From: Spirochaetaceae bacterium
GTDB lineage: Bacteria > Spirochaetota > Spirochaetia > B11-G9
Assembly (NCBI GenBank): GCA_030633365.1
Contig: DAOVSY010000091.1
Coordinates: 1 to 9,563 of the forward strand
Length of the DNA: 9,563 nt
Reading direction: 5' to 3'
The notes below the pieces were generated by a model. It did not search any database and had not been told where the DNA came from. It saw only the letters and a program-made list of their open reading frames with translations. The stretch's first letter is position 1. Each line of letters opens with the position of its first letter. The translations under genes and the position numbers were made by a program. Below, piece by piece: positions 1 through 6,405 of this stretch.

Positions 1-861
1 AAGACCACCGGTAACTCCAATGCCGCCAAGGTTCATGGGATGATCCCATACTACTGCAGACTTTCCTGCCTGGGTCTCTCCAAATGGTATATTAAACTCT
101 TTACAAAATTCTCCAAGAGCATCACCAGCTTCTGAATACTTTACTCCACCGCCACAGATAACCATTGGCTTCTTTTTTGACAGTACAAGATCAGAAGCTC
201 GTTCAACAGAAGAAATACTCAATTCTCTTCTTTCAATATAATGAACGCGCTTTTTAAAAAACTCTTCAGGATAATCCCATGCTTCGGCCTGAACATCCTG
301 GGGTAATGCAAGGCAGACAGCCCCTGTATCTGCAGGATCTGTTAGAACACGTATTGCATTTATTGCAGCACTCATTATCTGCTCAGGTCGATTGATTCGA
401 TCCCAGTATCTGCATACGGGTTTAAAAGCATCGTTACTTGTTATTGTGTAATCATGAAACTGTTCCAGTTGCTGCAGTACAGGATCGGGCTGCCGACAGG
501 CAAAAACATCACCAGGTAATAATAAAACCGGTATTCTGTTTACTGTTGCAAGCCCGGCTGCTGTTACCATATTTAAGGCACCAGGGCCAATGGAAGAGGT
601 AACTGCCATAATTTTACGTCTGTTATTCTGTTTGGCAAACCCTATTGCAGCATGTGCCATTCCCTGCTCATTATGACCCTGAAAAAACTTTAGTGAATGG
701 TTTGGTTCCTGGAGAGCCTCTCCCAATCCCACAACATTTCCATGTCCAAAGATACCAAAAATACCCTGGATAAATTTAGTTTCTTCTCCATCAAATGAGA
801 CAAACTGATTATCTAAAAATTTCACCAGTGCCTGAGCCATAGTTAATCTTATTTTACTCAT
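1..861 (-). CDS. iolD: IolD, 3D-(3,5/4)-trihydroxycyclohexane-1,2-dione hydrolase (3' end cut by window)
   Basis: This is the N-terminal 287 residues of IolD, the ThDP-dependent cytosolic enzyme that hydrolyses the ring of trihydroxycyclohexane-1,2-dione to 5-deoxy-glucuronate in myo-inositol breakdown. The start region [13 protein letters not shown], the segment [11 protein letters not shown] (about residues 34-42) and [11 protein letters not shown] with the ThDP-activating Glu65 are IolD hallmarks of the acetolactate-synthase-like fold. Residues from about 200 on begin the central domain. The family is usually around 620-645 residues, so the C-terminal diphosphate-binding half lies beyond the left edge. 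The ATG at 861 overlaps the iolB stop codon as ATGA, and a GGGAG ribosome binding site at 869-873 sits 7 nt upstream, so the two genes are translationally coupled. A second in-frame ATG at codon 8 is possible but less well placed. The reading frame is intact throughout the visible part. Confidence 0.95.
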   Translation of the reverse strand, partial: MSKIRLTMAQALVKFLDNQFVSFDGEETKFIQGIFGIFGHGNVVGLGEALQEPNHSLKFFQGHNEQGMAHAAIGFAKQNNRRKIMAVTSSIGPGALNMVTAAGLATVNRIPVLLLPGDVFACRQPDPVLQQLEQFHDYTITSNDAFKPVCRYWDRINRPEQIMSAAINAIRVLTDPADTGAVCLALPQDVQAEAWDYPEEFFKKRVHYIERRELSISSVERASDLVLSKKKPMVICGGGVKYSEAGDALGEFCKEFNIPFGETQAGKSAVVWDHPMNLGGIGVTGGL

Positions 862-1670
862 TTATCTTCTCCCACTTTTCGTTCGGGCCATATTTTTACA
901 TTATCTTCAAGAAGCCATTTATGCTCTTCCCTGTAGTATCTTATAGTAGGAAGCCAACGATCATTTGGTAAATGTGGTATCATCCAGATATAGTACATTG
1001 CGTAGCCTGGAGCTGCCCCCTGGGAATGTGTTTTATCCGGAGATATTAAAGTTGTATCACCATTTTTTACAACATGGGCATCATCATCAAGAACAGATAT
1101 ACCAAATCCCTGTTCAGGAAAAAATCTGTAATGATATATCTCCGGTTGAGGATGATCATGTGGCGGATAACTGGACCACTTTCCAGGGTGATTGATAACT
1201 TCTCCCAACACCATATTAGACAGAGGATTGATCTCTCCATCAAAAACAGTTCGTACAGACCTGATGGATGCTTCATTTAGAGTACCAGCACCAAAAATAT
1301 CTGTTCTTACATCATCAGGGGTATAAAGTTTAGCATCAAAACTATTGCTGTTATCAACCTGCTCGACACATATTTCACATTCAGTGTCTGTTTTTATTAG
1401 CACCTCAGTATCTTTTGATACATGAAGGACATAGGGAGCTTCATCAAAACATGAGTTTCTTGTAACAGTTTTTTCATTATCGTCCCATATAAATGTTACA
1501 GTACCCTTTATTAAAAGCCATGCTCTTTCCCTGCCACTTTTTGAAACAGTCTGATCACCTGCTCTCATTTTTAATATTCCAAAATCGAGAAGAAGTTCAC
1601 TGTGTATTCCATGCTGCTGTGTAACTTCAGTAAATCCATATTTTAATTTTTCATCCTGCTTAACTATCAT
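858..1670 (-). CDS. iolB: IolB, 5-deoxy-glucuronate isomerase
   Basis: IolB isomerises 5-deoxy-D-glucuronate, the IolD product, to 2-deoxy-5-keto-gluconate in the cytosol. It belongs to the KduI/IolB bicupin family. The sequence shows the family's metal-site region around residues 164-181 ([20 protein letters not shown], with a His-x-His and a following Glu), a further His near 215, and the C-terminal [11 protein letters not shown] segment. A longer reading frame begins at a TTG at 1688, but that codon lies upstream of a clear ribosome binding site (CAGGAG, 1677-1682). The ATG at 1670 follows that site by 6 nt and gives 270 residues, close to the 271 of Bacillus subtilis IolB. The gene is second in the operon: a structured 84-nt gap separates it from the upstream aldolase gene, and it overlaps iolD by 4 nt. 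Confidence 0.95.
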   Translation of the reverse strand: MIVKQDEKLKYGFTEVTQQHGIHSELLLDFGILKMRAGDQTVSKSGRERAWLLIKGTVTFIWDDNEKTVTRNSCFDEAPYVLHVSKDTEVLIKTDTECEICVEQVDNSNSFDAKLYTPDDVRTDIFGAGTLNEASIRSVRTVFDGEINPLSNMVLGEVINHPGKWSSYPPHDHPQPEIYHYRFFPEQGFGISVLDDDAHVVKNGDTTLISPDKTHSQGAAPGYAMYYIWMIPHLPNDRWLPTIRYYREEHKWLLEDNVKIWPERKVGEDK

Positions 1671-1676
1671 GTATGG

Positions 1677-1682
1677 CTCCTG
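1677..1682 (-). promoter_or_regulatory. Ribosome binding site deciding the iolB start
   Basis: CAGGAG read on the minus strand, 6 nt before the ATG at 1670. It lies downstream of the in-frame TTG at 1688, so that TTG cannot be the start it serves. It begins only 4 nt after the end of the hairpin at 1687-1729, so folding of that hairpin could affect ribosome access. Confidence 0.8.
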
Positions 1683-1686
1683 TATC

Positions 1687-1729
1687 AACTTAAGATCTAT
1701 CTAATAATATATCAGACAGATCTTAAGTT
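1687..1729 (-). promoter_or_regulatory. 43-nt dyad / 20-bp mRNA hairpin between the aldolase gene and iolB
   Basis: AACTTAAGATCT (1687-1698) is a perfect inverted copy of AGATCTTAAGTT (1718-1729). The 19 nt between them continue the symmetry: in the minus-strand transcript positions 1717-1710 pair with 1699-1706, leaving a 3-nt loop at 1707-1709. Only two of the 20 pairs are not Watson-Crick, and both are G-U in the iol mRNA but A-C on the other strand, which favours an RNA role. No U-tract follows on the minus strand, so this is not an ordinary terminator. Likely roles are an RNase III or stability element setting the ratio of the first gene to iolB/iolD, or a DNA operator: one arm contains TGTCTGATAT (1709-1718), the core of the repeats at 2847 and 2893. 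Confidence 0.75.
1709..1718 (-). repeat. Third, shortened copy of the operator-like repeat
   Basis: TGTCTGATAT on the minus strand matches 10 bases of the 20-bp repeats at 2847-2866 and 2893-2912 and is followed by ATTATTAGA, giving the loose dyad TCT-n-ATA-nnn-TAT-n-AGA. It sits inside the hairpin before iolB. It may be an auxiliary site for the GntR regulator. The match is short in AT-rich DNA, so chance is not excluded. Confidence 0.4.
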
Positions 1730-1754
1730 TATGGATTATTATTAGTTTTTTATA

Positions 1755-2828
1755 TCAAACTCCGGGAATCATTAAATCTCTTATAATATCAACCAACTGC
1801 TGGTACCCGCCGATAAAACCCTTAAGTGTTTTTTTTGTAGCACCATATTTTTCAAAATCTTCATGAGAAATACCATATGGATCATAGGCATTTTTAAAAT
1901 CTTCAAATTTATCGATGAGCTCTTTAATTACCTTTGGATCCATTGGTTCATCTGTAGTATTTTTAATCTCTACAGTAGAATTATTATATCTTTTCTGCCA
2001 TTTATAAGGAATTGTATGGATAATATTCCCACCAATAAGTTCTGACCAGTGAAGTTGATTCCTGTAAGCAGCTGCCAGCATTCTTGTTTTAAAACCTTTT
2101 TCATTAAAAAACTGGACGGCTTTCTTCATTGCTGCAACACCTGCCATTTCAAGATATGCCGGATCAATACTGATATTCTCTTTATCTGCAACAATCTTTA
2201 ACCAGTCATCAAGTCGTCCAACCATTATCGTGCATACAGGGGTCATATTTTTTATATCTTTACCTTCGTCCTCTCTTCGCTTAAGACCTCTTTCGACTGC
2301 TTCGCCGACAGCAACTGCCTGGGGAACAGTAAAACAAACAGTTGCATTAATATTAACACCCTGGTATGTAGCCTCTTCCATAGCTTTTACTCCTGCTTTA
2401 GTTGCAGGCATTTTAACCTGCATATTGGGAGCAAGTTTATCAAATTTTATCGCCTGGTCTGCCATTCGCTTTGCATCACGATAGAATTTTGCATTTGTTT
2501 GGATTGAGATTCTTCCCTTCATACCCTTTTCTTTTTCAAATACAGGCATAAGCAGCTCAGAACCCTTAACTGCCATCTCTTCTATAAGTTGCCATGAAAC
2601 TTCATCTTCATCAAAAGTGGGATTATCTTTTATTATTTCAAGTATTCTATCTTCCCAAAGATCATATTCTTTTTTAAGTACGTTTAAAACAATAACAGGA
2701 TTAGTAGTAGCACCTACTGCACCTTTAGGTATTGCATATTCAAGCTCAGAAATTGCACAAGAATCATTCCAGTAATCTGTATCTGTAGTCTTTGCCATTT
2801 CCTGTAAAAGAGAGTTATATTCTGCCAT
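1755..2828 (-). CDS. Transaldolase-superfamily protein, predicted Schiff-base aldolase of the inositol operon
   Basis: This 357-residue class I aldolase-fold protein belongs to the transaldolase family. The Schiff-base lysine is Lys139 in VKMPATKAG. Other recognisable active-site positions are Asp22, Asn43 in ATTNP, Thr163 in NINATVCF, and Thr200 in CTIMVGRL where TalB has Ser176. TalB Glu96, needed for the transaldolase proton relay, is Gln110 here (ISIQTNAK), as in fructose-6-phosphate aldolase (Gln59). TalB Phe178 is Met202. The Glu-to-Gln change suggests an aldol-cleaving enzyme. As first gene before iolB and iolD it may split 2-deoxy-5-keto-gluconate 6-phosphate into dihydroxyacetone phosphate and malonate semialdehyde, a job usually done by the unrelated IolJ; this is inference. 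The alternative is an ordinary pentose-phosphate transaldolase. The start is the ATG at 2828, 5 nt after GGAGG; the in-frame TTG at 2840 directly precedes this site and is rejected. The protein is longer than TalB (317 residues). Confidence 0.85.
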   Translation of the reverse strand: MAEYNSLLQEMAKTTDTDYWNDSCAISELEYAIPKGAVGATTNPVIVLNVLKKEYDLWEDRILEIIKDNPTFDEDEVSWQLIEEMAVKGSELLMPVFEKEKGMKGRISIQTNAKFYRDAKRMADQAIKFDKLAPNMQVKMPATKAGVKAMEEATYQGVNINATVCFTVPQAVAVGEAVERGLKRREDEGKDIKNMTPVCTIMVGRLDDWLKIVADKENISIDPAYLEMAGVAAMKKAVQFFNEKGFKTRMLAAAYRNQLHWSELIGGNIIHTIPYKWQKRYNNSTVEIKNTTDEPMDPKVIKELIDKFEDFKNAYDPYGISHEDFEKYGATKKTLKGFIGGYQQLVDIIRDLMIPGV

Positions 2829-2833
2829 ATTAT

Positions 2834-2838
2834 CCTCC
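2834..2838 (-). promoter_or_regulatory. Ribosome binding site deciding the aldolase-gene start
   Basis: GGAGG on the minus strand, 5 nt before the ATG at 2828. The upstream in-frame TTG (2838-2840) overlaps it and so is not the start. Confidence 0.85.
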
Positions 2839-2846
2839 AAATCAAA

Positions 2847-2866
2847 TATTGTCTGATATTATGATA
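2847..2866. repeat. Operator-like 20-bp direct repeat, copy 1
   Basis: TATTGTCTGATATTATGATA, identical over 20 bp to the copy at 2893-2912. It contains an imperfect dyad (T-n-T-n-ATA-T-TAT-n-A-n-A). It covers the whole -10 box (2861-2866) and the expected start point of the leftward operon promoter, the classic place for a repressor. It is the probable binding site of the adjacent GntR/FCD regulator; that assignment is inferred from position. Confidence 0.75.
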
Positions 2867-2889
2867 TTCTTACTAAAAGCAGTTGTCAA
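2861..2889 (-). promoter_or_regulatory. Promoter of the aldolase-iolB-iolD operon
   Basis: On the minus strand, TTGACA (2889-2884) is followed after 17 nt by TATCAT (2866-2861), a 6/6 and 5/6 match to the sigma-70 consensus. Transcription should start near 2854, leaving a leader of about 26 nt that carries the GGAGG site. Operator copy 1 covers the -10 box and copy 2 lies just upstream of the -35 box. Confidence 0.8.
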
Positions 2890-2892
2890 TAG

Positions 2893-2912
2893 TATTGTCT
2901 GATATTATGATA
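2893..2912. repeat. Operator-like 20-bp direct repeat, copy 2
   Basis: This is a perfect copy of 2847-2866, in the same orientation and 46 bp away, a little over four helical turns. With the next bases it also forms a 15-nt dyad ATATTAT-G-ATAATAT (2902-2916). It lies between the -35 boxes of the two divergent promoters, so one bound protein could contact both. Confidence 0.75.
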
Positions 2913-2917
2913 ATATA

Positions 2918-2946
2918 TTGACGATTTTTTTATATTCGGTTATAAT
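2918..2946 (+). promoter_or_regulatory. Promoter of the GntR regulator gene
   Basis: TTGACG (2918-2923), a 17-nt spacer and a perfect TATAAT (2941-2946). The expected start point, about 7 nt after the -10 box, is at or beside the A of the ATG at 2953, so the mRNA should have essentially no leader. Confidence 0.8.
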
Positions 2947-2952
2947 GTTTTT

Positions 2953-3663
2953 ATGTCAATTAAAAAGATAAAAAAAACAACTGTTGTTGAGCAAGTTATG
3001 GAGCAGATAAAAGCTCTTATTTCTTCAGGGGCTTATAAACCAGGTGATAAAATACCTACAGAACTTGAACTATCAGAATCTTTCGGTGTAGGACGGTCCT
3101 CCATTAGAGAGGCTATAAAAATTTTTAACTATATGGGTGTTCTTAGATCCCAGGCTGCAAAGGGAACCTTTGTTGAAGAACGTTCTAATATTTCTTCTGA
3201 ATCCCTTACATGGTCCCTTCTTTTGGGAGATGATGAACTTAATGAGATGATAGACCTTAGAGGGTCCATTGAAATTTGGGCTATGTTTAAACTGACAGAT
3301 GAAATAAACGCCAAGAGTTCTGAAGGCCAGTCGGTTGTTAATAATTTAAAAAAAATAGTTGAAACAATGAACAATTCTGCATTATTAAATGATAGAGCAA
3401 ATCTTATAGAAGCCGACTTTCAGTTCCATAATATAATTATTAAAGGTTGTAATAATACTCTTTTCACCTCTCTATTCGAAACTCTAAGATCCTTTTTATA
3501 TGATGAAATTAAACAATCCCAGCTTGATTACACTGACCTGACTCAGATTCCTAAAGAACATGATCTTCTGCTTAATGCAGTTCTAACAGGTAAAAAATCA
3601 TCTGTTTATTCTGCTTACAGTGATCATATTTCGAATATTAAAGAGAGGTTACAAAAAAGATAG
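2953..3663 (+). CDS. GntR-family (FadR/FCD subfamily) transcriptional regulator, probable repressor of the inositol operon
   Basis: A 236-residue cytosolic DNA-binding protein. Residues about 8-75 form a GntR winged helix-turn-helix, with the typical GAYKPGDKIPTELEL and GVGRSSIREAI recognition-helix segments and the wing GTFVEE. Residues about 95-232 are an FCD effector domain. Its metal-ligand set is visible as Asp155 and His159 (DFQFH), His203 (EHD) and His225 (SDH), so a metal-assisted carboxylate or sugar-acid ligand is likely by family precedent. It is transcribed divergently from the aldolase-iolB-iolD operon, and the two 20-bp repeats between them are its likely operators. An inositol-pathway intermediate is the plausible inducer, but this is inferred. 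No Shine-Dalgarno sequence precedes the ATG, and the promoter implies a leaderless message. A later start would cut into the DNA-binding domain. This is not IolR of Bacillus (DeoR type). Confidence 0.92.
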   Translation: MSIKKIKKTTVVEQVMEQIKALISSGAYKPGDKIPTELELSESFGVGRSSIREAIKIFNYMGVLRSQAAKGTFVEERSNISSESLTWSLLLGDDELNEMIDLRGSIEIWAMFKLTDEINAKSSEGQSVVNNLKKIVETMNNSALLNDRANLIEADFQFHNIIIKGCNNTLFTSLFETLRSFLYDEIKQSQLDYTDLTQIPKEHDLLLNAVLTGKKSSVYSAYSDHISNIKERLQKR

Positions 3664-3690
3664 TTCTCCTGTCAAAGAACAACTTTTTTT
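3653..3690. terminator. Weak bidirectional terminator between convergent genes
   Basis: GTTCT (3663-3667) pairs with AGAAC (3676-3680) around an 8-nt loop. On the plus strand it is followed by a run of seven T (3684-3690), and on the minus strand by TATCTTTTTT (3662-3653). It lies exactly where the regulator gene and the leftward ABC operon meet; only 8 nt separate their stop codons. The stem has only 5 bp, so efficiency is uncertain. Confidence 0.45.
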
Positions 3691-4397
3691 AAAATACGAG
3701 TCTGTTCATTATTATATGGATTAATCTTTATCCATATTTCCTCAAAAAGAACACTCTCGACTATTCCACTCCCCATATCATATCTTAGCTTTATAATTCC
3801 GCTTCCTGTTAGATTTTGAATATTCTCCATTAATTTCCTATATTCCGTATTTGTCATGGGAATCTCCCTTCTTGCCAGAGTAAGATGCCCCTGTTGAATA
3901 TAAGGGAACCCATCTCCTTTTATTACCGGAGGATTAGTCGGATCATAAGGAGTTCCTGGAGGTGCATATAAATAACTATGTGGTATTCCCGGCCAGAGAT
4001 GTGTATTATCAGTATTATAATCATGCATCCCAATAGAAATCAGTTTCAGGGATTGTTGATACTCAAGAATTTTCTGTGAATCTTCATCCGTCAGAAGATA
4101 ATTTCTCTGAGGATATTTTAGAAATAATCTTTTCTGGTCCTCATTTCTCATCGTTAATTGTAAAAAAAGTTTTCCTTTAATTTTTATTGTAGGATTATCT
4201 CCCTGAGAAGGTTTCCATATATCTGAAATATCCAGAACAAGACCTTTTGAAAGAGGGGTAAACGGATCAAAATCTGTACGAACAATCCCTCCTTCCATTT
4301 TAATGGAAAGAGGGACATCGTTTGTAGTAGGATCATCCCGGGTTACAGGAATTCCTAATTGATATAATTCAGCCAGTGCTTTTACTATCAATTCCAC
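3672..4397 (-). CDS. Unrecognised protein of 241 residues, last gene of the ABC operon
   Basis: I do not recognise this family. The product has no signal peptide or membrane segment, so it is probably cytosolic. The first 80 residues are mixed and rather beta-like. Residues about 80-120 are charged, and about 135-165 are rich in Pro, Gly and Tyr (SYLYAPPGTPYDPTNPP). The C-terminus (about 195-241) again looks like beta strands. The frame opens with GTG at 4397, overlapping the ATPase gene by 10 nt. A TTG at 4391 that overlaps the ATPase stop as TTGA is an alternative, and neither has a strong ribosome binding site, suggesting translational coupling. Its place behind a complete importer suggests a role with the transported substrate, but nothing visible gives an activity. 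The frame is open over 726 nt, is followed by a terminator-like element, and no other gene covers it. Confidence 0.75.
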   Translation of the reverse strand: MELIVKALAELYQLGIPVTRDDPTTNDVPLSIKMEGGIVRTDFDPFTPLSKGLVLDISDIWKPSQGDNPTIKIKGKLFLQLTMRNEDQKRLFLKYPQRNYLLTDEDSQKILEYQQSLKLISIGMHDYNTDNTHLWPGIPHSYLYAPPGTPYDPTNPPVIKGDGFPYIQQGHLTLARREIPMTNTEYRKLMENIQNLTGSGIIKLRYDMGSGIVESVLFEEIWIKINPYNNEQTRILKKVVL

Positions 4398-5464
4398 AAA
4401 ATACTTTTTTCTGTAACCGCATCAAAAAACTGAATCTTTTCTATATCAAATGCAACTTTTACATTATCACCCTCTTTAATATTATGCCCTGGAGTTGCAA
4501 GGACAGTAAACATAGAGCCATTATTCTCACATATAATAACATCGTCCCGGCCTGTAGGCTCAATTGTATACACTTTGAAAGGAAGACCTTCGTTCTTTCC
4601 AATTTCCAGATCCTGAGGTCTAATTCCCATTTTTACTTTTTCGGGTATTACTTTTGGAGTTCTGGATGGTGGTACTTCAAGAGTTAAACCTTCAGCAAGT
4701 TTCATTAATAGTTTTCCGTTCTCTTTCTGCAAGGTTACATCCATAATATTCATTGGAGGATTACCTACAAAAGTTGCTACAAACAAAGTTTTTGGTTTAT
4801 CATGAATATTTGCCGGTGTATCATATGCCTGCATAACCCCTTCATTCATAACAGCAATTCTGTCTGCCATACTCATTGCTTCTATCTGATCGTGTGTTAC
4901 ATAAATTGCTGTTGTACCCAGATCATGTTGAATTTTCTTAATTTCGCTTCGCATATGTATACGAAGTCTGGCATCAAGATTTGATAAGGGTTCATCAAAA
5001 AGAAGAAGTCCCGGTTTTTTAATCAAGGCTCTTCCAAGAGCAACCCTCTGCTGCTGTCCACCGGAAAGCATTCCTACTTTTCTATCTAATAGATGTCCAA
5101 TTCCCATCATCTCCGATGTTATTTTTGCAGCCTTATCCAGTTCTGATTTAGATTTTTTCTGCAACATAAGTGAAAATGTAAGGTTTTGATAAACATTCAT
5201 ATGAGAATAAAGAGCGTAACTCTGAAATACCATACCAATATTTCTGTCTTTGGGAACAAGTTTATTTACTACAGTATCATCAAACTTTATAAGACCACTA
5301 GTAGCCTTATAAATACCTGCAATAATAAGAAGTGTAGTAGTTTTTCCACATCCCGAAGGTCCTAAAAAAGCAACAAACTCCCCATCTTTAATATCAAGAT
5401 TTATTTTCTCCAGTACTTCCACCTTTTTAAAGGACTTTGTAATTTTTTCTAAATTAACACGCAT
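4388..5464 (-). CDS. ABC importer ATPase, MalK/UgpC type
   Basis: A 358-residue cytosolic ATPase that powers the importer encoded just upstream. All nucleotide-binding motifs are intact: Walker A GPSGCGKTT (35-43), Q-loop Gln81, signature LSGGQ (133-137), Walker B LLLFDE (153-158), D-loop SNLD and switch His191 (VTHDQ). Residues from about 235 form the C-terminal OB/TOBE regulatory domain typical of CUT1 importers (MalK, UgpC, MsmK), and the length fits that group. The ATG at 5464 follows GGAGG (5472-5476) by 7 nt. It lies 48 nt after the second permease gene and overlaps the next gene. Such ATPases are often shared between several importers, so it does not identify the substrate. Confidence 0.95.
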   Translation of the reverse strand: MRVNLEKITKSFKKVEVLEKINLDIKDGEFVAFLGPSGCGKTTTLLIIAGIYKATSGLIKFDDTVVNKLVPKDRNIGMVFQSYALYSHMNVYQNLTFSLMLQKKSKSELDKAAKITSEMMGIGHLLDRKVGMLSGGQQQRVALGRALIKKPGLLLFDEPLSNLDARLRIHMRSEIKKIQHDLGTTAIYVTHDQIEAMSMADRIAVMNEGVMQAYDTPANIHDKPKTLFVATFVGNPPMNIMDVTLQKENGKLLMKLAEGLTLEVPPSRTPKVIPEKVKMGIRPQDLEIGKNEGLPFKVYTIEPTGRDDVIICENNGSMFTVLATPGHNIKEGDNVKVAFDIEKIQFFDAVTEKSILWN

Positions 5465-5512
5465 ATCTATTCCTCCCCGGGTTTATTATCAAATAATTTA
5501 GTAATAGAAATC

Positions 5513-6391
5513 TCATGATCCACCCTTCATACCGCCTGCAAATATAGCCAGAAGATATTTTTGAGTAAAAATAAAGAAAAATATTACAGGTATTAACTGG
5601 AACAGACCTACTGCTGCAACAGTGCTGTAGTTGACTGGTGCTGTTTCCTGCATAAGACGATTTATATAAGTTGAAATAACAGCTGTATCCTGATTTGTCA
5701 TAAAAGAATATGGAATAAGGAACGAACTCCATCCAATTATAAAGGAAAAAACTGACAATGCTGCTATACCGGGACGTATTTGAGGAAGGAGTATCTGTCT
5801 GAACGTTCTCCATCTGCTGCAACCATCGATTAAAGCAGCTCTTTCAAGATCCCAGGGGATAGCATCAAAAAAACCTTTCATTAGCCAAATGCCCAGGGGA
5901 AGCTGAGTGGCAATGCTTACAAGTATAACTCCTCCCAGCGTATCGTATCCAAAAACACTTAGCAGAGGAACTCCTGAGAGAAATCTCAAAACAAAATATG
6001 TTGCAATCAGTAGTGTTGTCGCCGGAAATGCCTGCAATACCATTGTAGATCCAAGAAATGTTTTCCTTCCCTTAAAATTGATTCTTGAAAGAGCATAACC
6101 TGCCATAGAAGAAACAAGCAGTACGCCAAGAGTTAGTGTTGTCGCAAGAACAAATGTATTCCAGGTTAATCTCCATACTTCAGGATCTTTAAGAAAACTC
6201 CAGTTTGCAAGAGTCAATCCGCCAGGATTTCCTGCAGAATCAATAGGTATAAGTCCTCTGGTACTTACAGAAAAAGTAGAAATTATTATCCAGTAGATTC
6301 CAAGAATCAGCGGGATTGAAAAAATCAACAAAATAGTAAATGGTATAACCTTTCCCCATGGAAATGTTCTAATTTTTGAAACTGCTATCAC
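5513..6391 (-). CDS. ABC importer permease 2, MalG/UgpE type
   Basis: A 292-residue inner-membrane permease with six predicted hydrophobic segments, the first at about residues 15-38. The cytoplasmic EAA loop that docks on the ATPase is at about 183-208 (ERAALIDG...FRQILLPQIRPG), and the protein ends with the AGGMKGGS tail seen in CUT1 permeases. The start is a GTG at 6391, supported by AAGGAGG (6399-6405) 6 nt upstream. The gene begins 14 nt after the stop of the first permease gene, so both partners are made together. A short AT-only dyad in the gap before the ATPase gene looks unimportant. Confidence 0.93.
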   Translation of the reverse strand: MIAVSKIRTFPWGKVIPFTILLIFSIPLILGIYWIIISTFSVSTRGLIPIDSAGNPGGLTLANWSFLKDPEVWRLTWNTFVLATTLTLGVLLVSSMAGYALSRINFKGRKTFLGSTMVLQAFPATTLLIATYFVLRFLSGVPLLSVFGYDTLGGVILVSIATQLPLGIWLMKGFFDAIPWDLERAALIDGCSRWRTFRQILLPQIRPGIAALSVFSFIIGWSSFLIPYSFMTNQDTAVISTYINRLMQETAPVNYSTVAAVGLFQLIPVIFFFIFTQKYLLAIFAGGMKGGS

Positions 6392-6398
6392 AGGTCGC

Positions 6399-6405
6399 CT
6401 CCTTT
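6399..6405 (-). promoter_or_regulatory. Strong ribosome binding site for a GTG start
   Basis: AAGGAGG on the minus strand, directly after the TAA of permease 1 and 6 nt before the GTG of permease 2. It decides for the GTG at 6391. Confidence 0.8.

Noticed and set aside
1687..1729. Reading the dyad before iolB as a rho-independent terminator
   Set aside because: No T-tract follows on either strand, and iolB and iolD downstream would then lack an obvious promoter.
2887..2897. CAATA-G-TATTG dyad touching the leftward -35 box
   Set aside because: It is short, AT-rich, and arises partly from the start of the second 20-bp repeat, so it is not counted as a separate operator.
4376..4687. A 103-codon open frame on the plus strand, antisense to the ATPase gene
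   Set aside because: It is antisense to well-conserved coding sequence, is rich in Cys, Phe and Ile without domain features, and has no promoter or ribosome binding site.
5485..5497. ATTAT-CAA-ATAAT dyad between permease 2 and ATPase genes
   Set aside because: It has only five A-T pairs in AT-rich DNA and no following T-tract, and such dyads are expected by chance.
5454..5822. A 122-codon open frame on the minus strand inside the permease 2 gene
   Set aside because: It overlaps a clear permease in another frame, has no family features, and its composition looks like a shifted reading of membrane-protein codons.
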